DNA from: Lachnospiraceae bacterium
GTDB taxonomy: Bacteria; Bacillota; Clostridia; Lachnospirales; Lachnospiraceae
Direction: 5' to 3'
DNA: 43,443 nucleotides
NCBI GenBank assembly: GCA_022769625.1
Contig: JALEJP010000056.1
Span: 1-43,443 of the forward strand
In this document: piece after piece, positions 8,618 to 17,703 of the stretch
Layout: the number at the start of each line of letters is the position of its first letter
How positions within the stretch are numbered: the stretch's first letter is position 1
Made by a program: the position numbers and the translations under genes
The notes under the pieces: model-generated
What the model was told of the DNA's origin: nothing
Databases searched by the model: none
What the model saw: only the letters and a program-made list of their open reading frames with translations

Positions 8618-9622
8618 TTATGGTATCGGTTCCATTTTCTTTCTCACGCTTTTCCCTTCGATGAATTCGTAGTTTACAATCTGTTTTTTTGAAACAGGTT
8701 CCTTTTTAATCTGTTTCAGGATCGTCTCTGCTCCCAGATATCCCATAGCATAGGAATCGAATTTCACCGTTGTCAGCTCCGGTATCAGTAGACTGCTCTC
8801 ATCATAGCCTCCAAAGCCTGTCACCGACACATCTTCCGGTATCCGGAGTCCTTTTTCCAGCAGAACCTTATAACAGCCGAACGCAATCCGGTCGGTGGCA
8901 CAGATGATCGCATCCACCTCAGATCTGGCAAGGATCTCTTTCGTTTTCTCCTGTCCTCCGATAAAGCTGTAATCTCCCATTACCACAACAGGATCTGTAA
9001 TACCATATTCCGCAAGTCCATCCAGTACCCCCTGCCTGCGTCTTATTCCCACTGCTTCGTCTTTTTCATAGACACCGATGTATCCAACCTTCTTATGTCC
9101 CGTTTTGCCAATATATTCACCGATAAATCTGCCTGCACTGTAATCGTCATCAATGATGGATAGTCCCTCCGGATAGTCCTGTGCCAGCACAACGATGGGT
9201 ATGGAAGCTTCCTCAAAAATCCTTTTGTGCTCATTCGTAATGGAGATGGAACTCAGAAGCAGACCATCCACATTCAAATTGATCAGCCGCTGGATATTCT
9301 GAATTTCCAGATCGATATCATGGTCTGAATTTTTGATCAGGGTAGTATATTCCTTGTCCCGAAGATAGCGGTCAATGCTTGTAATAACCCTGCTTGTAAT
9401 CTTGGAATTCAAGGTGGGAACCACCACTCCGATCACGTTGCTGTTTTTGGCATTCAGCCTGGCAAATGCATTCGGCTCATAATTATAGGTTTCAATCACT
9501 TTCTGGATCTTTTCTTTCGTCTCCTGCTTGACATAACCACCATTAAAATACCGTGACACTGTACTTTTTGCAACACCGGCCATCTCTGCGATATCTGCCA
9601 TTGTCATTTTTTTATTTACCAT
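8618..9622 (-). CDS. scrR: LacI-family repressor of the sucrose operon
   Basis: 334 residues, standard LacI/GalR length. The N-terminal helix-turn-helix MTMADIAEMAGVAKSTVSRY (about 6-25) and the hinge region (about 50-60) precede a periplasmic-binding-protein-like sugar domain (about 62-330). It should bind the three TGGNATCGNTTCCA-type sites around the scrA promoter and repress scrAB until a sugar or sugar-phosphate is bound. AGGAAG precedes the ATG at 9622. Unusually, operator O3 overlaps its own final codons (MEPIP-stop). It is co-directional with cutC, 70 bases upstream, so it may share that transcript. The effector is not visible from sequence; sucrose control is inferred from the neighbours. 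Confidence 0.9.
   Translation of the reverse strand: MVNKKMTMADIAEMAGVAKSTVSRYFNGGYVKQETKEKIQKVIETYNYEPNAFARLNAKNSNVIGVVVPTLNSKITSRVITSIDRYLRDKEYTTLIKNSDHDIDLEIQNIQRLINLNVDGLLLSSISITNEHKRIFEEASIPIVVLAQDYPEGLSIIDDDYSAGRFIGEYIGKTGHKKVGYIGVYEKDEAVGIRRRQGVLDGLAEYGITDPVVVMGDYSFIGGQEKTKEILARSEVDAIICATDRIAFGCYKVLLEKGLRIPEDVSVTGFGGYDESSLLIPELTTVKFDSYAMGYLGAETILKQIKKEPVSKKQIVNYEFIEGKSVRKKMEPIP
8621..8634. promoter_or_regulatory. LacI-type operator O3 inside the regulator's last codons
   Basis: TGGTATCGGTTCCA is the third copy of the operator. It lies in coding sequence, covering the final codons of the LacI gene, about 140 bases upstream of O2. It could be an auxiliary looping site, or a roadblock that limits the regulator's own transcription. 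Confidence 0.75.
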
Positions 9623-9692
9623 GCCTTTTCTTCCTATCCATAAAATATCACCTTACAAACCTGCCGCTGGCAGATTCCCCGGATACCTGCGC

Positions 9693-10442
9693 TCAGACAC
9701 ATGCATCCAGCGCATTTCTTGCCTCTCTTACCTTCCGTTCATCCGTCTGCCAGATTTCAAATTCACTCATGGACGGCAGCCCCATATTGATCCCCTCCCT
9801 GCGGTACTCCATACGGCTTGGGAGTGTTATTTTTCCGGACATGTGGAAGGAAGCAATTCCTGTATACGGAGCCAGCTCACGGATGGCTGCCGCATCAATA
9901 CCGGCACCTGCCAGTATATCCACACGCCCCGCCGCGCGTTTGCGCAGTTCTTTCAGCATTTCTTTTCCTTCCAGGCAGTTCTGATGCTGTCCGGATGTGA
10001 GGATCGTGTTAATTCCAAGCTCCGCTGCCGTCTCCAGCGTTTCAAAGGGATCTTTTGCCACGTCAAACGCACGGTGCAGGGTCACATCCATCCCCTTCGC
10101 CGCATCCAGCATGCGCTCCATCGCCGCAAGATCCAGCGAACCATCCGCAGACAGCGCGCCGATCACCACCGCTTCCGCTCCCAGCTCACGGAAGAGGGCG
10201 ATCTCCCGGCACATGACAGATACCTCATTCTCCGAATAACAAAAATCCCCGAACCTGGGTCGAATCAGCACATGTATGCGTATCTCGCTCTGTGCCCGTA
10301 TTTCCTGAAACAGACATGGGCTCGGTGTCGTTCCGCCGATCACAAGCCCGCCGCACAGCTCAAGCCGGTCCGCGCCTCCTCTTTCTGCAGCAAGCGCCGA
10401 CTCCACACTGTCCACACAGCATTCCAATGTACCTTTTCTCAT
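9693..10442 (-). CDS. cutC: CutC family protein
   Basis: 249 residues, full length for CutC. It is a single TIM-barrel protein, with the conserved opening LECCVDSVESALAAERGGADRLELC and later IRPRFGDFCYS and LHRAFDV segments. CutC was first linked to copper tolerance in E. coli, but its biochemical role is disputed and copper handling should not be assumed. It is cytoplasmic. GGGAGGTG lies just before the ATG at 10442. It sits between a CmpB-like membrane protein (upstream, 40-base gap) and the sucrose regulator (downstream), all on the minus strand, with no terminator seen between them. No copper transporter or chaperone gene is nearby. Confidence 0.9.
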   Translation of the reverse strand: MRKGTLECCVDSVESALAAERGGADRLELCGGLVIGGTTPSPCLFQEIRAQSEIRIHVLIRPRFGDFCYSENEVSVMCREIALFRELGAEAVVIGALSADGSLDLAAMERMLDAAKGMDVTLHRAFDVAKDPFETLETAAELGINTILTSGQHQNCLEGKEMLKELRKRAAGRVDILAGAGIDAAAIRELAPYTGIASFHMSGKITLPSRMEYRREGINMGLPSMSEFEIWQTDERKVREARNALDACV

Positions 10443-10482
10443 ATAAGCACCTCCCGTTTTTCAATGTATCACTCCAGGCTGT

Positions 10483-11865
10483 TTAATCCTTCACCAGCTT
10501 TGCATTTGGATAGATCCTTTCCATCCGTTTGTCCGGAAAATGATCATCCAGAAACTTTTCAAAATCGGTACGTCCGTCCTCTCCCGGAGTTTGTATGGAT
10601 ATTGCACTTTCGCCGATCTGCCGATTTATTTCCGCTGCAAGCGCCTCATTCTGTCTGGTACTGTAACGATCCAGTGCCAGCGCAGAAACACCTGCATTGA
10701 ACACCATAAACACAACACAGATCCAGGTAAGCACCATACCCTGCCGGATCGGTATTTTTTCAATCAGTGCTGACAGCTTCGGATAGATCATTTTCAGCCA
10801 CACCACCGCAGCGATGCCCCAGAAAAAGCAGTACAGCAGATTGATCCTGCCTCCCAGATTGAATGGTATCTTGCTGTAATCCCAGAAAACGGTCCCAAAT
10901 ACCAGCTCGGTAAACACACTGCAGATATACTCGTAGGCACCGCCAAGCACCGTGCCCAGCATAAAAATATACCGGTCGCTCTTATCCTTATATTTATAGA
11001 GCAGTGCAGTCAGAATGGCACATCCAAGCCCCCACACAATACTAAAAGGACCATAGACAACACTGCTGCGGCTCATCCATCGTCCCATGGAAAAACGGCA
11101 GAAAATCGTCTCCACAATATCGCCGATAAATGCTCCGATAAAAAACAGCCAGAACAGCTTTTCAAAACAACAGCCCTCGGCAAATACCACCTTCTTTTTT
11201 CGGGTCTTCTCCGCTTCTTTAATCTTGTCCGCATGGATATTCGGATAGGCCTTCATCATACGCTTCTGGATCTTTCCGGTAAGCGCATTGCCAAATTCAT
11301 CCGTCACCTTCTGCATATTCTCATTGATCTGCTCGATCCGGTGAACCCGGATCTTCAGCTGAAGAACGGCAACAATGGATCCGACCAGATCAATGCCCAT
11401 CAGTGCATACGCCACGATCAGTACAATTTTACCCACAAACAGAGGAATCAAATGAAGCAGCTGCAGAATCAGCGGATTCAGGAATTTCAGCATAACCACC
11501 ACAGCCGCACCAAAAACAGCCAGATGCCAGATACCGAAATATCCCTCATACTGAAAACGATTCCTGCTGAAATCCCACCATTTCCGGTGAAAAATACGTT
11601 CCAGGATCAGTCCGGTCATCAGTGACACGAACGCTGCCAGGATCGCACCGCCCAGAAACAGAAAAAAGATCTGATTTCTCAACTCGGTGAGAAAAATACA
11701 GCATAACACGGCACCGACACCATAGGACGGGCAGACCGGCATATTCATAAAACCGGTATTGACAAAACGTCTCTTACGGATCGCATTTGCGATAACTCCT
11801 GCACACCATCCGGCAAAGGAATAAATCAAAAAGAACCAGCATAACTGATAAAATGTATACACCAT
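10483..11865 (-). CDS. CmpB-like membrane protein with two repeated domains
   Basis: 460 residues from the ATG at 11865, chosen because GAGGG lies 7 bases upstream; the open frame extends to 12060 but that part lacks a ribosome site and protein-like sequence. It holds two copies of the putative ABC-transporter type IV (ABC_trans_CmpB) domain. The first runs about 5-165 (YSFAGWCAGVI, NTGFMNMPVCPSYG) and the second about 235-375 (FIGAFIGDIVETIF, SSVVYGPFSIVWG, FWDYSKIPFNLGGRINL). A charged cytoplasmic linker separates them. There are about 11-12 membrane segments and a polar C-terminal tail. Despite the family name there is no ATP-binding partner here, and its function is unknown. It shares a divergent promoter region with the AAA+ gene. 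Confidence 0.82.
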   Translation of the reverse strand: MVYTFYQLCWFFLIYSFAGWCAGVIANAIRKRRFVNTGFMNMPVCPSYGVGAVLCCIFLTELRNQIFFLFLGGAILAAFVSLMTGLILERIFHRKWWDFSRNRFQYEGYFGIWHLAVFGAAVVVMLKFLNPLILQLLHLIPLFVGKIVLIVAYALMGIDLVGSIVAVLQLKIRVHRIEQINENMQKVTDEFGNALTGKIQKRMMKAYPNIHADKIKEAEKTRKKKVVFAEGCCFEKLFWLFFIGAFIGDIVETIFCRFSMGRWMSRSSVVYGPFSIVWGLGCAILTALLYKYKDKSDRYIFMLGTVLGGAYEYICSVFTELVFGTVFWDYSKIPFNLGGRINLLYCFFWGIAAVVWLKMIYPKLSALIEKIPIRQGMVLTWICVVFMVFNAGVSALALDRYSTRQNEALAAEINRQIGESAISIQTPGEDGRTDFEKFLDDHFPDKRMERIYPNAKLVKD

Positions 11866-11929
11866 AATTTTTCCCTCGTATTTTCTCTTTTCATCATTGG
11901 TATCATCCAGAATATTTCCGGTAACTTTC

Positions 11930-11958
11930 AGTATAGCCTCAAACAGAAAATATGTAAA
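11930..11958 (-). promoter_or_regulatory. Promoter of the CmpB-like gene
   Basis: On the minus strand TTTACA (complement of 11953-11958), a 17-base spacer and TATACT (complement of 11930-11935) give a good vegetative promoter, 65 bases before the start codon. A weaker divergent candidate for the AAA+ gene is TTGTAC (11972-11977) and TAAACT (11995-12000), also with 17 bases between. Confidence 0.6.
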
Positions 11959-12037
11959 GAAAACTTTTTTATTGTACATACTGTTATTCCATGCTAAACT
12001 AAAAAAGATTTTATACGGAAGACAGGGAGGATACCTT

Positions 12038-13522
12038 ATGCCAGTTTTTGATTTTAGCAATTCCCCGGAAAAAGCAAACGTTTCCCAGTGTACTTATACC
12101 ATTTTCCGCACCAACGAATCCACCACCTCTCCGGAACAGCCGATCCTTGTTCTGGACAACAAAGGAAAAAATCTGAAACATCATTCCTGCGGTGTATTTA
12201 CCAATCCGATCAAGCGGACTGCTTTTGAATTCAAAGAGGAAAACGGTACCGTCAGTGCAGATATTCTGCAGATTGATGCCCGTTTCGTCAGTCTTTTAAA
12301 ATGGCTGGGCGAAAATCACATCAATGTGCGCCTTTCCGGTGTCTGCAGAGAAGATGGTTACGCTGTCTACAAAATTCGTGAGATCGCTTTCGGAGGCGGT
12401 GCCAAGCTTTCCGCTGAGGACGGATTTCTGCAGTTTATGATCGACCGCCTTCTCGCAAGCAGCGCCCCTGCAGACGAGATTGAGGATGAGGATCCGGATG
12501 AAACCGGTGACAGTATGAAGCTTACCAGCATTCAGAGCATCACCGATTTTATCAACTGTGCCGGTAAGACTCTGCCGGACAACATCCGTCTCTGGGCAAG
12601 AAGAAATCTGGCTGTGGCCCGTTCCCATGAAGTATCCCCGGAAGAACGGCGTCATGCACAGCGCGCACTCTCCATGATGCTGAATATTCAGTGGAAAAAC
12701 AACTATTTTGAGTCCATTGATCCCGAAGAAGCCCGCCGCATACTGGACGAAGAGCTTTACGGCATGGAACGCGTGAAGCAGAGAATCATCGAAACCGTCA
12801 TTCAGATCAACCGGACCCATACACTTCCGGCCTATGGCCTTCTTCTGATTGGTCCTGCCGGAACGGGCAAATCTCAGATTGCCTATGCGGTAGCCCGCAT
12901 ACTGAAGCTTCCCTGGACCACCCTTGACATGAGCTCCATCAACGACCCGGAGCAGCTGACCGGAAGCTCACGTATCTACGCAAATGCAAAGCCCGGCATT
13001 ATCATGGATGCTTTTTCCATGGCCGGCGAATCCAACCTGGTATTTATCATCAACGAGCTGGACAAAGCAGCCTCCGGCAAGGGAAACGGCAATCCGGCCG
13101 ATGTCCTTCTGACGCTGCTTGACAATCTTGGATTTACAGACAATTATATCGAATGTATGATCCCAACCTCCGGTGTGTACCCCATCGCTACTGCAAATGA
13201 CAAGGATCAGATCAGCGCTCCGTTGATGTCCCGTTTCGCTGTCATTGAGATTCCTGATTATACTCCTGAGGAAAAGAAAGTGATCTTTTCCAGATATGCA
13301 CTCCCGAAAGTATTAAAGAGAATCGGCATGCGAGAGGATGAGTGCATCCTGACTCCGGATGGTCTGGACGCCGTGATCGTCCTGCATGAAAATACCAGCG
13401 GAATCCGTGATCTGGAACAGGCTGCGGAACACATTGCCGCCAACGCACTGTATCAGATTGAAGTAAACCACGTAAGCTCGGTATCCTTTGATGCAGAGAT
13501 GGTGCGGGAGCTGCTCTCCTGA
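12038..13522 (+). CDS. Lon-like AAA+ ATPase lacking the protease domain
   Basis: 494 residues from the ATG at 12038, preceded by GGGAGG; the open frame begins at 11897 but the extra N-terminus lacks a ribosome site. Residues 1-220 are an unrecognised N-terminal region. The AAA+ module (about 230-480) resembles Lon: LDEELYGMERVKQRIIE, Walker A GPAGTGKS (272-279), PEQLTGSSRIYANAKPGII, sensor-1 ATANDKDQIS, and STSGIRDLEQ-like sensor-2 region. Walker B reads VFIINELDK, so the usual Asp is Asn339 while catalytic Glu340 remains. The protein stops where the Ser-Lys protease domain of Lon would start. It probably remodels or unfolds a partner. No partner gene is adjacent; the CmpB-like gene is divergent. 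A strong terminator follows. Confidence 0.85.
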   Translation: MPVFDFSNSPEKANVSQCTYTIFRTNESTTSPEQPILVLDNKGKNLKHHSCGVFTNPIKRTAFEFKEENGTVSADILQIDARFVSLLKWLGENHINVRLSGVCREDGYAVYKIREIAFGGGAKLSAEDGFLQFMIDRLLASSAPADEIEDEDPDETGDSMKLTSIQSITDFINCAGKTLPDNIRLWARRNLAVARSHEVSPEERRHAQRALSMMLNIQWKNNYFESIDPEEARRILDEELYGMERVKQRIIETVIQINRTHTLPAYGLLLIGPAGTGKSQIAYAVARILKLPWTTLDMSSINDPEQLTGSSRIYANAKPGIIMDAFSMAGESNLVFIINELDKAASGKGNGNPADVLLTLLDNLGFTDNYIECMIPTSGVYPIATANDKDQISAPLMSRFAVIEIPDYTPEEKKVIFSRYALPKVLKRIGMREDECILTPDGLDAVIVLHENTSGIRDLEQAAEHIAANALYQIEVNHVSSVSFDAEMVRELLS

Positions 13523-13570
13523 TTTTGCACATAGAACATGGAGCCTGTAATTTTTTGTTCCCGTAAATCA

Positions 13571-13609
13571 GGGCAGGTGCGCGACTTTTCCTCGTACACC
13601 TGCCCTTTT
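13571..13609 (+). terminator. Terminator of the AAA+ gene
   Basis: GGGCAGGTG (13571-13579) pairs with CACCTGCCC (13597-13605) and is followed by TTTT. The T-run is on the plus strand only, so it serves the AAA+ gene and not the convergent one. Confidence 0.85.
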
Positions 13610-13638
13610 GTTATGATTTCAAATATCTCATTTTCAAT

Positions 13639-16600
13639 TTACTTCTTGATCACAATCTTTTTCGTCTTGCTGTAGCTTCCGTAGACCTTCGTTCCGTTCA
13701 CCGTTTTGTACGCCCGGATTTTAAAATAATACCGTTTATTCTTTTTCAGCTTTGCAATAACCTTCTTCGTCGTAGAACCCTTTGTGATCTTTATATTCTT
13801 TTTGCCCTTACTGAATTTGCCATCCAAAGCATACGTAATCTGATAACCGGAAGCATTTTTAACCTTTTTCCAGGTGATCTGCACCTTCCTGCCCTTCAGA
13901 TTCTTGACCCCTTTCAGAGAGGGCTTTGCAAGTTTAACGGCAGGCTCCTTTGGATTCTCTCCGGAATCTCCTTTGTTGTCCCCGTCTTTCCCGGGATCAA
14001 CACTCTGACCTTCTTTTGCAATCACAATCTCACTGGTCACAACTGCACTGTTATTAGCATTTTCACTGACCGCATAGGCATATACCACAGAGCTTTCCGT
14101 TATGGTAAGCGGTGCGCGGTAGAGCTGAAAAGCTTCCGTATCCAGATATTCATTGGCGCCCGTCTCCGTTTCCGAAAGCGGTTTGACCATATAGTAAATA
14201 TCCACACCGGAACTCAGCGCATACAGGCCTATTTTCTGTTCTTTTTCGTAGGTTCCGGATGCTGCCGTGAACATCGGCTCTTCTGTGGTATTTACATATT
14301 CATATACCGGTGACACGACTACACTTCTGACTGCAAAGGCAGCCTCTTCGTAATGATCCCATCCGGCAAACACTTTTCCTTCGCCCGGGCTCTCCAGATC
14401 TTCCGGAAGATCAGCCTGCTCTCCGTAAGAAACTTCCTGTTCCCGGATCACATTGCCTTCCCAGTCTGTAAAGGTGATGACATATTTCGTATCCACATAG
14501 GATGCCTGTACGATCATGTTTCCTTTGACTGTAGTCACTTCGTCTCCATTCTCATCCAGCCAGCACGCAAATCTCTGCCCGGCTTTTTCCGGTATGGTAC
14601 CTGCATTCAGCAGATCTCCGTATTCCAGTTCACAGATACTCAGGCTGCTGGAATCCCAGTCCACAAAAATCACGGTGCATGTTTTCTTTTTATACTGCGC
14701 AGTAATCACCATATTTTCACGGATGTTGCGCAGGCCGGTATCCCATCCCGCAAATACATAGCCTTCCTTTGCCGGTGCTTCCGGTGCTTCCACCGTTCCG
14801 CCGCAGACTACTTTTTTCTGTTCACCGATGGACTGTCCTTCTTCGTCCACAAAATCAACGGTAAATACTTCCTTCGGTGCTTCGATTTTGCCAAGTACAA
14901 TATAGTTGGTGGAACCTTCGATTCCAAGAGTGATCACAAAATCACCGGTTTGAGCGGCAGGCTCCTCTTTCGTAATGTAATCAAAACGGTAAGAACCATC
15001 CTCTTCGATTACTGTCTGTCCAATATACTCGATCTGGCTGGCTAACGGATCCTCATTCTGACCCTTGTAAACCATCAGAGTTGCCGTCTTTCCGGCGCCT
15101 CCTTCCACCTTACCCTCAAGGACACGTTTTGTTCCTCTGGTATCTTCCAGGGTTGAGGTTGTCTCAAATACGGTGGATTCTCCTTCTGTATTGACATCGG
15201 CACGGTACCAGGAATTCTCACCGGTTCCGTTGTAGAGATCGATGTCATCATCCACTGTAGCCACTTTTTTCAGCGGAGTAAAGGTTGTGTTATATTCCCA
15301 CTCACCGGGATATTCCATACTGTCCGCATAGGCACTGGTATAGGAGTAGACAGTCTTTCCGTTGTTTACATTTTCGTATTTGTATCTTTTATAATGATAG
15401 CATGGTATCTCGTTAGAGTTTGTCTTAAAACGGTATACTGTTCTGGTCTCCACCTGCCTGGAATCAGAAGCCGTCACTGCTTCCGGCTGCCATTCACTGT
15501 AATTCGTCTGCCAGTAAGTATAATTGGTATACTCCTGTCTGGTACGTGTCCGGTAGAGCGTGCAGGTTGGCTGCCCATAGCCTCCCTGTCCGTTTGAAGA
15601 ACCATTCAGTTCAAAATACCACCATTGGTTCTGCCACCAGATCTTTCCTTTTGCACTGTTTACCTGAGTGTATCCATAATTGTAACCGCTTGTGGTTCCC
15701 CAGGCCTCCTGCCAGTACAGACCGCTTCTTCCGCAGCCTGAACAGGAGCCGGAGTAGGGATCTCTTGTACCACAGCTGCCGCACACAAAGGCATAATACC
15801 GATATCCTGTGGTTGTACCCACATTTACCAGCGTACTGGAAGATGCCGCAGTACTGGAATATCCGCTCCATGCACTCCAGTCCGTATAAGTGCCTGTCTT
15901 TTCGCTTCCCGTCAGCGTATATCCGGCCGGTGTGGTCGGTGTTGCAACTGCTTTGATGACTTTTTTATCTTTATATCGATATTCCGTTCTGGATTCCCAT
16001 ACGATCTGGTCTCCCTCCGGAATCGTCTCACTCCAGTCCGACCACTCATTTCCCACATCAATGGCTTTTGTCACTGCTTTTGATTTGGGTGTTCCGCTGG
16101 TTTCATCGTCCACTACACCGATCATCGAAACCTCCACCTGCGTTGCCAGACCGGAGTACAGAACCGTAAAGGATTCTGTCGTCTCTTTCGTCGCAGGCAG
16201 ATAGATGGAGCGCGTCTCGGAGGCTACCATCTTGCCTTCCTTTGTCTTGAGCACAGCCACCAGCTTGCCCGTGGTAAAATCATCCGGAAAATTGGTCAGC
16301 TTAACGGAAATCTGATAGCCTGTGGCCTCCGTATTCCGGACAGCTGATACAATCTCCGTGTGGATTGGAAGGTTTGCATTCTCCCAGACATACACAGCCT
16401 CCACTGTCATGGATTTTTTAACGTTTTTATAATCATCGGTGCTCCATCCGGCAAACACATATCCTGTTTTCGCCGGGACATCCGTTGGCGGAACAGCAGA
16501 AGAACCATATTCCACTTTCTGCACATTTCCAATGGTCTGTCCTTTTTCATCCACAAATTTCACAGAATAAGAATTGATTGAATACACCGCCTCAATCACG

Positions 16601-17682
16601 GTATCTTCTGTCATCTTTTTTCCTTCCTGGCTCCAGCTCTGGAAGGTATAGCCTTCTCTGGATGGTGCCGCAGGCTGCACCGCATTTCCTCCGTATTTCA
16701 CGCTCTGGGGCTGCCCGATTACCGCTCCATCCCAGTCTTTATAGGTGACTGTGACATTCGGATGAACCGTAACATTTTTTGACACAGCAGCCGCGCCCGT
16801 CCCTGCAGAATTGGATGCGCGGACACTTACCTGATAAGTGCCCGGTGCACTGACTGCAAAGGATGCACTGGTACTTCCTACTGTTTTCGTCTGATTTTTC
16901 GTACTGTCGGAAGAACAGATCAGCTGCACCTGATACTGGGAGGCTCCTTCCGGTGCGTTCCAGGAAACTGAAAATGCGTCACCGATCCCGATGTCCGAAG
17001 TACTGACTGTCACTCCGGAAGGGGCTCCTGGCACCGTCACCACCGTTGCTGTACTCTTGTATACATGAGCACCTTTCACACTTTTGTATTTGGAAAACAG
17101 ACATGGACTGTCATTCCAGGAAAACTGGTTATTGATCGGATAAGATGTGGGATGCTTGTCGCCCCTGCTGTAGGAATCATAAATATACAGCTTCCCTGTA
17201 CTCAGCGAAGTGGCATTGTCGATCAGAACCCAATGTCCGGTCACATTCACAATCGAATAATATCCCGCTCGGATGTTATACCACAGCTGGGCATTATCTG
17301 CATTCCAGTACCCCAGATACTCCAGCTTCTTTCCGCGGCCTGATGCATACCGCACCGCTCCTTTGAGATCCGTCATGTATAAATTGGATGGCGGATTATT
17401 CAGACATCTGTTGGACCAGAGCCACTCGTACCAGACATCCGGATTAAAAGAGGCCTCCCGGTTAATATTCGCCTCGTACAGCATCTTTGCCTGTGCAACG
17501 ATCAGGCATCCCACCTCACGCATCTCAGAATAAGCCGATTGTCCCTGGCTCCACTGCTTATAATTGCCTGCATAACAGGCTGTCTTGTTTTTGGATGCCT
17601 CCGCCGGTATAGCCGGAAGCAGTGTCATGATCATGGCAAGCACAAGCATGAATGACATAACACGTTTTGTCACTTTTTTCAT
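13639..17682 (-). CDS. Large secreted protein with C39-type peptidase domain, InlB-type repeats and FnIII tail
   Basis: 1347 residues. A clear signal peptide (about 1-29, cut near AEAS) is followed by a papain-fold, C39-like domain (about 35-210). Likely catalytic residues are Cys59 (REVGCLIV), His150 (GHWVLID) and Asp169 (YIYDSY). An FnIII domain (about 215-310) precedes repeated InlB-B/Listeria-Bacteroides modules of the form VTYKDWDGxVIG...GYTFxxW. A central Trp/Tyr-rich segment near residue 630-660 carries CGSCG...CSGCG, a probable zinc ribbon. Further InlB-type repeats, an acidic linker and a lysine-rich C-terminal FnIII follow. No LPXTG is present. It is probably surface-bound and acts on a peptide or host substrate. 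The start has AAGGAGG, and it lies 21 bases after the CNNM/CBS gene. Confidence 0.82.
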   Translation of the reverse strand: MKKVTKRVMSFMLVLAMIMTLLPAIPAEASKNKTACYAGNYKQWSQGQSAYSEMREVGCLIVAQAKMLYEANINREASFNPDVWYEWLWSNRCLNNPPSNLYMTDLKGAVRYASGRGKKLEYLGYWNADNAQLWYNIRAGYYSIVNVTGHWVLIDNATSLSTGKLYIYDSYSRGDKHPTSYPINNQFSWNDSPCLFSKYKSVKGAHVYKSTATVVTVPGAPSGVTVSTSDIGIGDAFSVSWNAPEGASQYQVQLICSSDSTKNQTKTVGSTSASFAVSAPGTYQVSVRASNSAGTGAAAVSKNVTVHPNVTVTYKDWDGAVIGQPQSVKYGGNAVQPAAPSREGYTFQSWSQEGKKMTEDTVIEAVYSINSYSVKFVDEKGQTIGNVQKVEYGSSAVPPTDVPAKTGYVFAGWSTDDYKNVKKSMTVEAVYVWENANLPIHTEIVSAVRNTEATGYQISVKLTNFPDDFTTGKLVAVLKTKEGKMVASETRSIYLPATKETTESFTVLYSGLATQVEVSMIGVVDDETSGTPKSKAVTKAIDVGNEWSDWSETIPEGDQIVWESRTEYRYKDKKVIKAVATPTTPAGYTLTGSEKTGTYTDWSAWSGYSSTAASSSTLVNVGTTTGYRYYAFVCGSCGTRDPYSGSCSGCGRSGLYWQEAWGTTSGYNYGYTQVNSAKGKIWWQNQWWYFELNGSSNGQGGYGQPTCTLYRTRTRQEYTNYTYWQTNYSEWQPEAVTASDSRQVETRTVYRFKTNSNEIPCYHYKRYKYENVNNGKTVYSYTSAYADSMEYPGEWEYNTTFTPLKKVATVDDDIDLYNGTGENSWYRADVNTEGESTVFETTSTLEDTRGTKRVLEGKVEGGAGKTATLMVYKGQNEDPLASQIEYIGQTVIEEDGSYRFDYITKEEPAAQTGDFVITLGIEGSTNYIVLGKIEAPKEVFTVDFVDEEGQSIGEQKKVVCGGTVEAPEAPAKEGYVFAGWDTGLRNIRENMVITAQYKKKTCTVIFVDWDSSSLSICELEYGDLLNAGTIPEKAGQRFACWLDENGDEVTTVKGNMIVQASYVDTKYVITFTDWEGNVIREQEVSYGEQADLPEDLESPGEGKVFAGWDHYEEAAFAVRSVVVSPVYEYVNTTEEPMFTAASGTYEKEQKIGLYALSSGVDIYYMVKPLSETETGANEYLDTEAFQLYRAPLTITESSVVYAYAVSENANNSAVVTSEIVIAKEGQSVDPGKDGDNKGDSGENPKEPAVKLAKPSLKGVKNLKGRKVQITWKKVKNASGYQITYALDGKFSKGKKNIKITKGSTTKKVIAKLKKNKRYYFKIRAYKTVNGTKVYGSYSKTKKIVIKK

Positions 17683-17703
17683 TGTACAACCTCCTTAAAT
17701 ATT

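Noticed and set aside
11897-12037. Extended N-terminus for the Lon-like ATPase
   Set aside because: The added residues have no ribosome site and cross the predicted promoter region; the ATG at 12038 has a strong site.
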